From positions 1 to 64,000 of the forward strand of contig JAIOSF010000027.1 in the NCBI GenBank assembly GCA_021107755.1: a stretch of 64,000 nucleotides of DNA, written 5' to 3'. Source of the DNA: Arcobacteraceae bacterium (GTDB lineage: Bacteria; Campylobacterota; Campylobacteria; Campylobacterales; Arcobacteraceae). The notes below the pieces were generated by a model. The model ran no database searches, had not been told where the DNA came from, and saw nothing but the letters and a program-made list of their open reading frames with translations. Shown in pieces: positions 45,318 through 54,410 of this stretch (the first letter of the stretch is position 1; each line of letters opens with the position of its first letter). The position numbers and the translations under genes were made by a program.

Positions 45318-46748
45318 ATGGAAAAGAAAAAAATAGTAATCAGCCCAGTTACACGAATAGAAGGTCACGCAAAAATCACTATAGACTTAAATGAACAAGG
45401 TGGTGTTGATGATGCCAGAATTCATGTAACACAATATCGTGGTTTTGAGAAGATGTGTGAAGGGCGTCCCTATACAGAGATGCCAGCACTTACAGCTCGT
45501 ACATGTGGTATTTGCCCTGTGAGTCATGTAATATCTTCTACAAAAGCTTGTGATAACCTTCTTGCAGTTCGTCCACCAAAAGCTGCTAGAAACTTAAGAA
45601 GAATTATAAACTTAGCACAAATCATACAATCTCATGCTTTAAATTTTTACCATTTAAGTAGTCCTGATTTTGTTTATGGATTTGATGCTGCCCCTGAAGA
45701 TAGAAATATTTTCAAACTTATGCAAACAAATCCAGATATGGCAAAAGATGGTATAAACTTGCGAGCTTTTGGTCAAAAAATTATTGAAGAGTTAGGTGGG
45801 AAAAGGATACATCCAACTTGGATAGTACCTGGTGGAGTAAGCCACCCTATAACAACTGAACAAAAAGAGAAGATATTAGCTCAAATCCCACAAGCTATGG
45901 AGATAGCTCAAAAAACATTGAAATATTTTGTTTCTAATCTTCATAGATTTCAAAAAGAGATTGATAATTTTGCTTCATTTCCATCACTATTTATGGGACT
46001 TGTAAATAAAAAAGGAAATTTAGAACATTATGATGGATTTTTACGATTTATTGATAGTGAAGGGAATGTTTTAGAAGATGGAGTTGATCCAATATTTTAT
46101 AAAGATTATATTGGGGAAGCAGTTGAAAAAGATAGTTATCTAAAATCACCATACTATAAACCACTTGGCTATGAAAGAGGTATGTATAGAGTTGGACCAT
46201 TGGCAAGATTAAATGTTGCCAATGCATGTGGTACGCCAATGGCAGATAAAGAGTTTGAGAGATTTAAAAATCTTAATGATGGAAAACCAGTATTAAACTC
46301 TTTTTATTATCACTATGCAAGAATTATCGAGATAATTTATGGTATTGAAAGAATAGAGGAACTTTTAAAGGAACCAGAGACACTTAGTGATAATATTCGA
46401 TCTCATGCAAGTATTAATAGAGATAAAGGTGTAGGATGTTCTGAAGCTCCAAGAGGGACATTGTTTCATGATTATGAAGTTACAAATGATGGAATTATTA
46501 CAGGGGTAAATCTTATTATTGCTACAGGGAATAATAACCTTGCAATGAATGCAGGGGTGAAACAAGTAGCACAAGCTTTTGTAGATGGAAACAATATCAC
46601 AGATGGTGCATTAAACAGAGTAGAAGCAGTGATTCGATGTTTTGATCCATGTTTAAGTTGTTCTACTCATGCTACTGGAATTGTAACATCACGAATAGAG
46701 GTACGAGATCACAATAAACAAATTGTAGATGTGATACATAGGAGTTAA
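45318..46748 (+). CDS. hoxH: HoxH, [NiFe]-hydrogenase large subunit
   Basis: HoxH binds the NiFe(CN)2CO site that splits or forms H2. I take ATG 45318 (MEKKKIVISPVTRIEGHAK) instead of a GTG nine codons earlier inside hoxY; this gives 476 residues. The nickel ligands are in RTCGICPVSH near the N-terminus and DPCLSCSTH near the C-terminus. After the last His a 25-residue tail (ATGIVTSRIEVRDH onward) remains that the protease should cut off during maturation. The tail and the hoxW gene fit this. Confidence 0.95.
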   Translation: MEKKKIVISPVTRIEGHAKITIDLNEQGGVDDARIHVTQYRGFEKMCEGRPYTEMPALTARTCGICPVSHVISSTKACDNLLAVRPPKAARNLRRIINLAQIIQSHALNFYHLSSPDFVYGFDAAPEDRNIFKLMQTNPDMAKDGINLRAFGQKIIEELGGKRIHPTWIVPGGVSHPITTEQKEKILAQIPQAMEIAQKTLKYFVSNLHRFQKEIDNFASFPSLFMGLVNKKGNLEHYDGFLRFIDSEGNVLEDGVDPIFYKDYIGEAVEKDSYLKSPYYKPLGYERGMYRVGPLARLNVANACGTPMADKEFERFKNLNDGKPVLNSFYYHYARIIEIIYGIERIEELLKEPETLSDNIRSHASINRDKGVGCSEAPRGTLFHDYEVTNDGIITGVNLIIATGNNNLAMNAGVKQVAQAFVDGNNITDGALNRVEAVIRCFDPCLSCSTHATGIVTSRIEVRDHNKQIVDVIHRS

Positions 46749-46752
46749 TATA

Positions 46753-47172
46753 TTGAGAAGAGTGATTGTTGGTTTTGGGAATGATTTAAGAGGGGAAGAT
46801 GGTTTTGGTATTGAAGTTGTAAAACAGCTACAAAAATACCCTCTAAAAAATACAAAACTGATAAGGACTTTTCAACTCACTCCTGAGCTAGCTTTGGAGT
46901 TACAAGAATTTGATGAAATAATATTTGTTGATGCAGCTCATAGTGATACTAATCATTATGCATTAGCTTGTAATCTAGAAAAAACAAATCAAAATACTAT
47001 TTCTCATCATATTAGTATTGAGATGATACTTTCTATATTAAATAGTTTATATGATAGTTTTCCAACATTTCAAGTTTATTCAATGTTAACAAATAGCTAT
47101 GATATAGTAAAAAATCAAGAAAAATACAATGAAAATATAATAAAAACAGTAAAATATATTAAAAATTTATAA
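46753..47172 (+). CDS. hoxW: HoxW, hydrogenase maturation protease
   Basis: The 139-residue protein is a HyaD/HoxW-type endopeptidase that removes the HoxH C-terminal tail after nickel insertion. It shows GFGNDLRGEDGFGIEVV at residues 7-23 (the first acidic metal ligand) and the EFDEIIFVDAAHS segment near residue 55 (second). The start is TTG 46753, preceded by a good AGGAG. It ends the hox operon; no hyp genes for NiFe centre assembly are in the window, so they must be elsewhere. Confidence 0.9.
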   Translation: MRRVIVGFGNDLRGEDGFGIEVVKQLQKYPLKNTKLIRTFQLTPELALELQEFDEIIFVDAAHSDTNHYALACNLEKTNQNTISHHISIEMILSILNSLYDSFPTFQVYSMLTNSYDIVKNQEKYNENIIKTVKYIKNL

Positions 47173-47201
47173 TATAAGACATTTTTAAGACTATTTAATG
47201 C

Positions 47202-47207
47202 TATAAT
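47202..47207 (+). promoter_or_regulatory. candidate -10 box of the second HU gene
   Basis: TATAAT preceded by GC lies 30 bp upstream of the HU start at 47237, in the short gap after hoxW. Confidence 0.5.
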
Positions 47208-47236
47208 GACGCTCATTAATTTTAAAAAGGAAAAAA

Positions 47237-47509
47237 ATGAATAAAACAGAATTAATTGAAGCGATTGCTTCAAAATCAGGGTTAACAAAAAAAGATGCTG
47301 GTCTTGCACTTGATGCAACATTAGTAAGTATAACAGATGCACTTGTAAAAGGTGATAGTGTTCAACTTATTGGTTTTGGTACATTTAGTACTTCAAAAAG
47401 AGCTGCTAGAGAAGGTAGAAATCCATCAACTGGAGCAACAATGAAAATTGCTGCATCTACTGTAGCAAAATTTAAAGTTGGTGCTAAATTAAAAGAAGCA
47501 GTTAAATAG
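47237..47509 (+). CDS. hup: HU-family DNA-binding protein, copy 2
   Basis: A second 90-residue HU protein, very like the one at 1629 but with a changed dimerisation face (ELIEAIASKSGL) and arm tip (EGRNPSTGATMKI). It has its own promoter box and terminator, so it is a single-gene unit. The two HU chains could form distinct dimers or be used in different growth states. Confidence 0.95.
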   Translation: MNKTELIEAIASKSGLTKKDAGLALDATLVSITDALVKGDSVQLIGFGTFSTSKRAAREGRNPSTGATMKIAASTVAKFKVGAKLKEAVK

Positions 47510-47526
47510 TTTTATCTCTTTTAATT

Positions 47527-47559
47527 AAAAAGCCTCTTCACTTTGAAGAGGCTTTTTTT
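47527..47559 (+). terminator. terminator of the second HU gene
   Basis: AGCCTCTTCA pairs with TGAAGAGGCT over a 3-base loop, extended by A/T pairs and followed by a T run. Confidence 0.92.
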
Positions 47560-47747
47560 ATGCTAAAATTTTACAAGGTTGGTAATATTTAATTTACTGT
47601 TGCAATTATTTTCTCACTACCATCTAGAAAATAAGTATAATAGAGAATATAAATATAATTCTTTTCATAGTTTACTTACCTTGTTTATATAAGAGTATGG
47701 TAACATTATTTTGTTAACATAAAGAAAAAACACGATACAATCAGCTA

Positions 47748-49694
47748 ATGAAAAAATTATTATTAACTATTTTATCTCTTGTATCCATTTTTATATTTAT
47801 TAATTACAATTATTATCAAAAAAAAATAGAAGAAAAAAATATTGAAATTTATAAAACTCACACCACAAAAATAAAAAATATTTTTAGAGAACTTGTTTCA
47901 CAAAAGCAAGGGAAAACATCAGCAATTACTTATATATTAAGCCAAGATAAAAATGTCATTGAAGCTTTGTTGAAAAATGACAAGTCTACTATTGATTATA
48001 CTGATACAATTAAAGGGATTGAACAGTATGATAAATATAAAAACTTATGGATTCAGATTATAGATAAAGATGGATATAGTTTTTATAGAAGTTGGACAAA
48101 AAAGGTTGGGGATAGTGTCTCATCAATACGAGATGATGTAGCCTCAATGATTAAAGAACCAAGAGCTATGAATCAGGTTAGTACTGGTAGATTTGATATG
48201 ACATTCAAAACAATTCTCCCTTTGTATCATAATAAAAAGTTTGTTGGTATGATAGAAGCGATATCTCATTTTAATTCAATAGCACAAGAGTTGAAACTGA
48301 TGGGAATTGAAAGTATTATGTTAGTGGACAAAAGTTATAAGGAAAGATTTATTAATCCTTTAACTGGATTATTTATTGATGATTATTATGTAGTTAATGA
48401 AAATGCATCACAACAATTAATGAATGATATTAAAGATAAAGGTATAGAAAAGTTTATTTACAATAAGGAATACTTTATATTTAACAAATACTTTATAGTT
48501 ACTGATCAAATTAGAAATATAAACAATAAACCTATGGGATATTTTATATTTTTTAGTAAAGTAGAAGATATAGATATGTCTAAAGTTCATCAGTTTAAAA
48601 CTACATATTTTCAGCTATTAAGTATATTTGGAATTGTTACTACATTATTATTATTGCTTTATATAAATAGAAAGTTTGTAAAAGCTTTAAATCAAGAAGT
48701 ACAACAAAAAACTAGAAAAATTAGTAAACAAAAAGAGTACTTAAAGTCACTACTTCAAATATATGACAAAAATGTTATTTTTTCAAAAACAGATCCAAAA
48801 GGTTTTATTACTCATGTAAGTGAAGCTTTTTGTAAAATAAGTGGATATACAAAAGAAGAACTTATAGGGCAAAATCATAATATTATTAGACATCCAGATA
48901 TGCCAAAAGAGACATTTAGATATTTATGGGAAGAGTTAAAAAAAGGAAATAAAGTAAATATAGAGGTTAAAAACCTTAAAAAAGATGGTGGTTACTATTG
49001 GGTTGAAGCAGAGATAGAACCAGAATATGATAAAAAAGGTGTATTAGTAGGCTACAATGCAGTAAGGGAAAATATTACAGCGAATAAAGATATTGAGGCT
49101 ATTCAAAAAGAGATAATTTTTACTATGGGATCTATTGGAGAGAGTCGAAGTAAAGAAACTGGAAATCATGTACGAAGAGTTGCAGAGTATTCATATCTAT
49201 TTGCAAGATTATCAGAACTTGATGAAAATGATTGTGAAATTTTAAAACAGGCAAGTCCAATGCATGATATAGGAAAAGTGGCAATTCCAGATTCTATACT
49301 TAATAAGGCTGGGAGTTTAGATGATGATGAGATGTTTATTATGAAAACTCATGTTGAAAAAGGGTATGAGATGTTAAAAACATCAGATAGACCACTTCTT
49401 AAAACAGCAGCAATTGTAGCCTTAGAACACCACGAAAGATGGGATGGAAAAGGCTACCCAAATGCTCTTAAAGCCCAAGAGATAAGTATTTATGGAAGAA
49501 TAACAGCTATGGCAGATGTGTTTGATGCTTTAGGGAGTGATAGATGTTATAAAAAAGCATGGAGTGATGATGAAATTTTTCAATATTTTAAAGATGAAAA
49601 AGGGAAACATTTTGATCCAAAACTAGTAGAGTTGTTTTTTGATAATTTAGAATTGTTTTTAGAAATAAGAGAGCGATATAAAGATAAATTTTAG
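47748..49694 (+). CDS. HD-GYP cyclic-di-GMP phosphodiesterase with Cache and PAS domains
   Basis: The 648-residue protein has an N-terminal helix, a periplasmic Cache-like sensor (residues about 30-285, with IIDKDGYSFYRSWT), a second helix near residue 300, a PAS domain (TDPKGFITHVSEAFCKISG), and a C-terminal HD-GYP domain. The catalytic signatures HDIGKVAIPD and HHERWDGKGYP are intact, so it should hydrolyse cyclic-di-GMP and favour motility. It stands alone with a long leader; its stop overlaps that of the next minus-strand gene by 4 bp. Confidence 0.93.
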   Translation: MKKLLLTILSLVSIFIFINYNYYQKKIEEKNIEIYKTHTTKIKNIFRELVSQKQGKTSAITYILSQDKNVIEALLKNDKSTIDYTDTIKGIEQYDKYKNLWIQIIDKDGYSFYRSWTKKVGDSVSSIRDDVASMIKEPRAMNQVSTGRFDMTFKTILPLYHNKKFVGMIEAISHFNSIAQELKLMGIESIMLVDKSYKERFINPLTGLFIDDYYVVNENASQQLMNDIKDKGIEKFIYNKEYFIFNKYFIVTDQIRNINNKPMGYFIFFSKVEDIDMSKVHQFKTTYFQLLSIFGIVTTLLLLLYINRKFVKALNQEVQQKTRKISKQKEYLKSLLQIYDKNVIFSKTDPKGFITHVSEAFCKISGYTKEELIGQNHNIIRHPDMPKETFRYLWEELKKGNKVNIEVKNLKKDGGYYWVEAEIEPEYDKKGVLVGYNAVRENITANKDIEAIQKEIIFTMGSIGESRSKETGNHVRRVAEYSYLFARLSELDENDCEILKQASPMHDIGKVAIPDSILNKAGSLDDDEMFIMKTHVEKGYEMLKTSDRPLLKTAAIVALEHHERWDGKGYPNALKAQEISIYGRITAMADVFDALGSDRCYKKAWSDDEIFQYFKDEKGKHFDPKLVELFFDNLELFLEIRERYKDKF

Positions 49695-50602
49695 TGTATA
49701 AATTCTTCAGAAATAGTTTCACCAAAATCCCAAAATAATTTGTTGATAATTTTTTTATCTTTTATTTTATTTTCAAACTCTTCAAAATCATTATTAAATC
49801 TTTCTATATAGTTAAATATATCTCTTAGTAAAAACTCTTTTTCTGTATGGTATTTTTTATTTTTAAAAGCAGCTTTTATAATAGTTTCATCAAATAGGTC
49901 GGTTTTTTGAAGTATAGTTATATCAAATTGCACAGCATTTGTAATATACTCTAAATCACCATGAAACTTTTCACATAAGTTATCAAAACATCCAAGTTTA
50001 CTTACAAATCTTTTATCACTTAAAAGGTCTCTATCAATGTATTGTAATATTTTTTGTTTCATATCATGATCAAAAGTGTAGTTCATAATATCAATGATAA
50101 AATATTTATTTCGTCTTAAGTTTTGAGCATAGCGTAAATTTTCTATATTTCGTGTAGTTGCCATAAGAGCTATTTCATGATCAAGTTGGTAAATCTCTGG
50201 CATATGTTGTAATATTGCTGGTCTAAACTTTGATGGGTCATCTAAGTTTTCCTCTTTTGAGGCTGCAAGCAGTGCTAAGTCTCTACTAGCTTGTAAATTT
50301 TTATCTAGATAGATATAGGTTCTATTATATTTTGCTATGGCATCCCTCGCAAATTCAAAATCACTTAAAAGCTCTTTATTGATATTATTTAAGATATCAT
50401 CACCCATACCATTATTTATATGGTGATTCCACATATCTTTTTTTGCTTCATTTTTAGATGAGATACTATGAGATGTAACCCCTAAGAGTCGTATCATAAT
50501 ATGTTTGTTTGAATAGTAGTCATAAGGGATAGCTTGTAATAAGAGTTTTTTCTCTTGCCAATACTTAACATTATCAAATATATTATCGATTATTTTTGTC
50601 AA
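49691..50602 (-). CDS. protein of unknown function, helical repeats
   Basis: This 303-residue protein is rich in helix-forming and charged residues. Short recurring segments such as KELLSDFEFARDAIAKY, DRDLLSDKRFVSKLG and LEYITNAVQFDITIL recall the DUF4116 repeat, but the match is loose. No signal peptide is seen, and I do not recognise a function. It is convergent with the HD-GYP gene. Confidence 0.6.
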   Translation of the reverse strand: MTKIIDNIFDNVKYWQEKKLLLQAIPYDYYSNKHIMIRLLGVTSHSISSKNEAKKDMWNHHINNGMGDDILNNINKELLSDFEFARDAIAKYNRTYIYLDKNLQASRDLALLAASKEENLDDPSKFRPAILQHMPEIYQLDHEIALMATTRNIENLRYAQNLRRNKYFIIDIMNYTFDHDMKQKILQYIDRDLLSDKRFVSKLGCFDNLCEKFHGDLEYITNAVQFDITILQKTDLFDETIIKAAFKNKKYHTEKEFLLRDIFNYIERFNNDFEEFENKIKDKKIINKLFWDFGETISEEFIH

Positions 50603-50673
50603 GAATCCCCTTTGATTGTAATTATATTATATCTCTAAATGATAACATAAAAGTTACAAAATAAAAATTAATA

Positions 50674-51165
50674 TTAGTATATATCTCCAATTTTTTCTAT
50701 TAAAATATCATTGTGATTTACAAATCTATCACATTTCATCCCACCAATATCAAAACAAATTTGTTGCCATAGTTTTGTATGACCACCATTTTCTTTGTCA
50801 AATTTACCAAAATAAAACATAAGTGTATGAGCATATTCGTGAGGTAAAACATATTCTATCATGTAGTTTTCATTTTCTTGAAATCTTTTTTTATTAAGTT
50901 GAATTTTTATAATACCTTGTTGATAACTCGCTAATCCATAAAGATTATTTGGTAGTTTATCAGATATGATAATTGGGATATTATAGTTTATATTATATTT
51001 TTGTTTTATAATTTGTCTTATTACATTGTTTTTATTTTCTAATTTAGAAAGAATCTCTTGAGATAATGGATTGTTTTTGAATTGTTGATCTTGATACAAT
51101 AAATAGAAAAATAAAATAGTTGAGATTATAGTAATAAGAAGTAATACTTTAAAAATTTTATTCAT
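50674..51165 (-). CDS. membrane-anchored SprT-like zinc metalloprotein
   Basis: The 163-residue protein has an N-terminal membrane anchor (residues 5-23) and the metalloprotease motif HEYAH at residues 109-113, with a likely third ligand His129 in GGHTKLWQQIC. This order (HExxH, then GGH and W) is that of SprT-like proteins, but the anchor points to a periplasmic or membrane place, unlike cytoplasmic SprT. It may be a small protease; the substrate is unknown. Confidence 0.7.
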   Translation of the reverse strand: MNKIFKVLLLITIISTILFFYLLYQDQQFKNNPLSQEILSKLENKNNVIRQIIKQKYNINYNIPIIISDKLPNNLYGLASYQQGIIKIQLNKKRFQENENYMIEYVLPHEYAHTLMFYFGKFDKENGGHTKLWQQICFDIGGMKCDRFVNHNDILIEKIGDIY

Positions 51166-51227
51166 GGTAGAGAAATTGTATCTAAGTTATTTTAATACAA
51201 TTTTAAACTCCATTCTTACTAGCTTAA

Positions 51228-51405
51228 TCTATTGTTCAGTTTTATTTAAGATTAAAGACACGACGCAGTCTTGATTTATAAAATAGCTTTAGAAGTTTGG
51301 TGCTTTTTATTTGTCTTAGTACTAGATATTCCTTAACTGTCTGGCTATTTATCTTCAAGTCGTGCGTAATTTTTTTATTAATCTTAAATAAAACTGAACA
51401 ATAGA
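51228..51405. mobile_element. 178-bp MITE-like element with perfect 28-bp inverted ends
   Basis: The 28 bases at 51228-51255 (starting TCTATTGTTCAG) recur as an exact inverted copy at 51378-51405. Between them, 122 bp hold further imperfect symmetry (CACGAC at 51259 against GTCGTG at 51359). No protein is encoded. Size and structure are those of a miniature inverted-repeat element, or a remnant of an insertion sequence, lying in the 372-bp gap before the TRAP operon. I saw no clear target duplication. It could also fold as a long RNA hairpin. Confidence 0.65.
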
Positions 51406-51485
51406 CTGAGCCACACTGTTACTTAAAGTTACAAAAATGGATTTAGTGGATAAATTTTATAGCCTATTTAATATTATACATATTT

Positions 51486-51514
51486 TTGACATATCTTTTT
51501 TTTACAATTAAAGT
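51486..51514 (+). promoter_or_regulatory. candidate sigma-70 promoter of the TRAP operon
   Basis: TTGACA at 51486-51491 and TAAAGT at 51509-51514 are 17 bp apart and lie 24 bp before the dctP start. The -35 is perfect, the -10 fair. It lies outside the MITE-like element, which ends 80 bp upstream. Confidence 0.5.
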
Positions 51515-51537
51515 ATCGAAATATTTAAGGAGATAAA

Positions 51538-52533
51538 ATGAGATTAGTTAAAGGGATGGTTGTATCTGCATTGTTAGCTACAGTGGGATTTTCAGCGGAG
51601 TATACTTTAAAGTTTAGTCATGTAGTTAGTGTTAATACACCAAAAGGGCAAGCAGCAGACTTCTTTGAAAAAAGGTTAGAAGAGTTAAGTGGTGGAAGAA
51701 TTGATGTACAGGTGTATCCATCTTCTCAGCTCTATAAAGATAGTGCAGCATTAAAAGCACTTAGAATGAATTCTGTTCAAATGGCAGCGCCAAGTTTCTC
51801 AAAGTTTGGAAAACTAGTACCACAGTTAGCATTGTTTGACTTACCATTTTTATTTAAAGATATGGATCATTTACATAGAGTTCAAGATGGTGCAGTTGGT
51901 CAAAAACTAAAAGATATGGTAGATGCAAAAGGTTTTATTGCACTAGATTTTTGGGATAATGCTTTTAAACAATTTTCAACATCAAAAGATACACCAATTT
52001 TGATGCCAAGTGATGCAGCTGGACAAAAATTTAGAATTATGAGTTCAAAAGTTCTTGAAGAGCAGTTTTTAGCTGTTGATGCAAATCCTCAAATGATGCC
52101 ATTTAGTGAAGTTTATTCAGGGTTGCAACAAGGAGTTATTGATGCAGCAGAAAATCCAATATCAAATATCTATACTAAAAAATTTCATGAAGTACAAAAA
52201 CATATTACTTTATCAAATCATGGTTATTTAGGATATCTAGTAGTTATGTCTAAAAAATTCTGGAAATCACTTCCTAAAGATTTACAAGCAAATGTAAAAC
52301 AAGCTATGAAAGAAGCTACAGCCAAAGAGAGAGAATTAGCACAAAAGTTAGATGAAGAGCAATTACAACTTATAAAAGAATATGGAGAAAAAACAGGAAA
52401 AGTTCAAGTACATACTATGAATGCAGAACAAACAAAAGCTTGGAAAGAAGCTGTGAGTCCAATCTACTCTAAATTTTATGATAATAAAAAAATTGGAAAA
52501 GATTTAATCAATGGTGCAATAAACACAAAATAA
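51538..52533 (+). CDS. dctP: TRAP transporter substrate-binding protein DctP
   Basis: The 331-residue protein has a short signal peptide (ending near FSAEYTL) and a DctP-type fold: SHVVSVNTPKGQAADFFEKR, VYPSSQLYKD, and the ligand-binding Arg region GQKFRIMSSKVLEEQF, then GVIDAAENPISNI. It delivers an organic acid, in this family often a C4-dicarboxylate, to the DctQM membrane parts. It has a strong AAGGAG site and is first gene of dctPQM. Confidence 0.94.
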   Translation: MRLVKGMVVSALLATVGFSAEYTLKFSHVVSVNTPKGQAADFFEKRLEELSGGRIDVQVYPSSQLYKDSAALKALRMNSVQMAAPSFSKFGKLVPQLALFDLPFLFKDMDHLHRVQDGAVGQKLKDMVDAKGFIALDFWDNAFKQFSTSKDTPILMPSDAAGQKFRIMSSKVLEEQFLAVDANPQMMPFSEVYSGLQQGVIDAAENPISNIYTKKFHEVQKHITLSNHGYLGYLVVMSKKFWKSLPKDLQANVKQAMKEATAKERELAQKLDEEQLQLIKEYGEKTGKVQVHTMNAEQTKAWKEAVSPIYSKFYDNKKIGKDLINGAINTK

Positions 52534-52537
52534 TAGT

Positions 52538-53125
52538 ATGATGTTTAGTATTATAGATAAAATTATAAGTTTTATAAATCGTTACATCGCTGCACTAGGA
52601 ATTAGTGGTGGTGTAGCATTGGCTTTTGGAAATGTAGTAGCTAGGTATGGTTTTGATAGCTCTTTAACTTGGGCTAGTGAGCTTACTGTGTATCTCTTTT
52701 TGTGGAGTGTATTTTTTGGTGCAGCGTATTGTTTTAAACAAGATGCTCATATTTCTATTAATATAGTATTAGAAAAGGTATCTCCTGATACGGCTAAAAT
52801 GTTAATGTTAATTTCCCATACAATCACTTTTATATTTTTGTTTGCAGTAGCTTATTACGGATATAAATATGTAATGTTTGTACATGAACTTGAAGAGATG
52901 TCCGTAGATTTAGAGATAGCTATGTGGATAGTGTATTTAGTAATTCCGGTATCATTTTTCTTTGCAGCCTATAGAGTAGGGGAGAAGATAGTTGAAATTA
53001 TTAAAACACCTGCAAAAGATGTTTTAAAACAAAGTGAAGCAGAAATGATACTAGAACAGATGAGTGAAGGTGAGAATGAGAAACTTCTTAAAGAAGTAGA
53101 GAGAAAAACAGGTGGTATGTTATGA
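52538..53125 (+). CDS. dctQ: TRAP transporter small permease DctQ
   Basis: This 195-residue protein has four membrane helices, with the family SLTWASELTVYLFLWSVFFG segment around residue 45. A charged tail of about 40 residues (KQSEAEMILEQM) follows. It pairs with DctM to bring the substrate in with Na+. It begins 4 bp after dctP and overlaps dctM by 4 bp. Confidence 0.92.
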   Translation: MMFSIIDKIISFINRYIAALGISGGVALAFGNVVARYGFDSSLTWASELTVYLFLWSVFFGAAYCFKQDAHISINIVLEKVSPDTAKMLMLISHTITFIFLFAVAYYGYKYVMFVHELEEMSVDLEIAMWIVYLVIPVSFFFAAYRVGEKIVEIIKTPAKDVLKQSEAEMILEQMSEGENEKLLKEVERKTGGML

Positions 53126-54405
53126 GTATAGCAGTATTATTTGGAATATTTTTCTTTTTATTAGTTATAGGTTCACCTATTGCTATTGCCTTAGGAGCTT
53201 CAACATTTGCTACACTGGTATTTTTTACAGATATAAACCCTATTGAAGTAAGTGCCATGATGTTTGAAAAAATCGAACATTATTCACTTATGGCAATTCC
53301 TATGTTTATCCTTGCTGGTCAACTATTAAGTAAAGGGAGTAGTGCTCAAAGAATTATTGAGTTTGCAAAATCAATAGTTGGGCATCTTCCTGGTGGACTA
53401 CCAATAGCTGCTATTTTTGCAAGTATTATTTTTGCGGCAGTTTCAGGAAGTTCTCCTGCTACTGTTGTTGCTATTGGATCTATTATGTTTGGGGCTATCC
53501 AAGAAGCTGGATATCCTAAAAAATATGCGATAGGTACTATAGCAACAGCAGGAAGTTTAGGTATTTTAATCCCACCATCTATTGTGATGATTGTGTATGG
53601 TGTAACAGCAGAGGTGAGTATCGGCAAACTTTTTATGGCGGGTGTTGTACCTGGAATCATGATAGGTATAATGATGATGATAGTTACTTATATTGGTGCA
53701 AAAAGATTAGGCTTTGATAGAACTGAACCGGAAACATTTAAGACAAGAGTTAAAAAAATGGGAAATGCTTCTTGGGCATTAATGACTATAGTTATAGTTA
53801 TTGGTGGTATTTATGGTGGTATTTTTACACCAACAGAGGCAGCAGCTGTTGCAGCAGTTTGGGCATTTTTTGTATCAATGTTTATCTATAAAGATATTAA
53901 ATGGTCAAATGTTTTTACTATTTTTTTAGAGTCAGCAAAAACATCTGCTATGATTATGTTTATTATCGCAAATGCAATGTTATTTGCACATTTTTTAACC
54001 TTAGAAAATGTACCTCAAATGATAACAAACAATTTAATGGAATGGAATGTAGATGCACTTATGTTCTTAATATTGGTAAATATTTTACTAATAGTTGCTG
54101 GGAATTTTATGGAACCAAGCGCCATTATTATGATTATGGTACCGTTGCTATTTCCAGTTGCAGTTGCATTAGGTATTGATCCAATCCATTTTGGAATTAT
54201 TATCGTTGTAAATATGGAGTTAGGGATGATATCCCCACCTGTGGGACTGAACCTCTTTGTAACCAGTGGTATAACGGGTACTAGTCTCAAAGATGTAGTT
54301 GTTTACTCACTGCCTTGGTCTATGACTATTTTATTTGGATTGTTACTTGTAACATATATACCACAAATAAGTCTATGGCTTCCGAACTTGATGTATGGGG
54401 GATAA
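53122..54405 (+). CDS. dctM: TRAP transporter large permease DctM
   Basis: The 427-residue protein has about twelve membrane helices and the DctM landmarks: SIAVLFGIFFFLLVIGSPIA at the start, MAIPMFILAGQLLS, AAVSGSSPATVVAIG, IPPSIVMIVYG, and ISPPVGLNLFV near the end. It forms the Na+-driven translocation path. It closes the dctPQM operon and faces a histidine kinase gene 5 bp on. Confidence 0.95.
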   Translation: MSIAVLFGIFFFLLVIGSPIAIALGASTFATLVFFTDINPIEVSAMMFEKIEHYSLMAIPMFILAGQLLSKGSSAQRIIEFAKSIVGHLPGGLPIAAIFASIIFAAVSGSSPATVVAIGSIMFGAIQEAGYPKKYAIGTIATAGSLGILIPPSIVMIVYGVTAEVSIGKLFMAGVVPGIMIGIMMMIVTYIGAKRLGFDRTEPETFKTRVKKMGNASWALMTIVIVIGGIYGGIFTPTEAAAVAAVWAFFVSMFIYKDIKWSNVFTIFLESAKTSAMIMFIIANAMLFAHFLTLENVPQMITNNLMEWNVDALMFLILVNILLIVAGNFMEPSAIIMIMVPLLFPVAVALGIDPIHFGIIIVVNMELGMISPPVGLNLFVTSGITGTSLKDVVVYSLPWSMTILFGLLLVTYIPQISLWLPNLMYGG

Positions 54406-54410
54406 TTCCT

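Noticed and set aside
53901-54290. Frames of about 90 residues on both strands inside dctM
   Set aside because: They lie wholly within the conserved permease gene, and the sequences look random.
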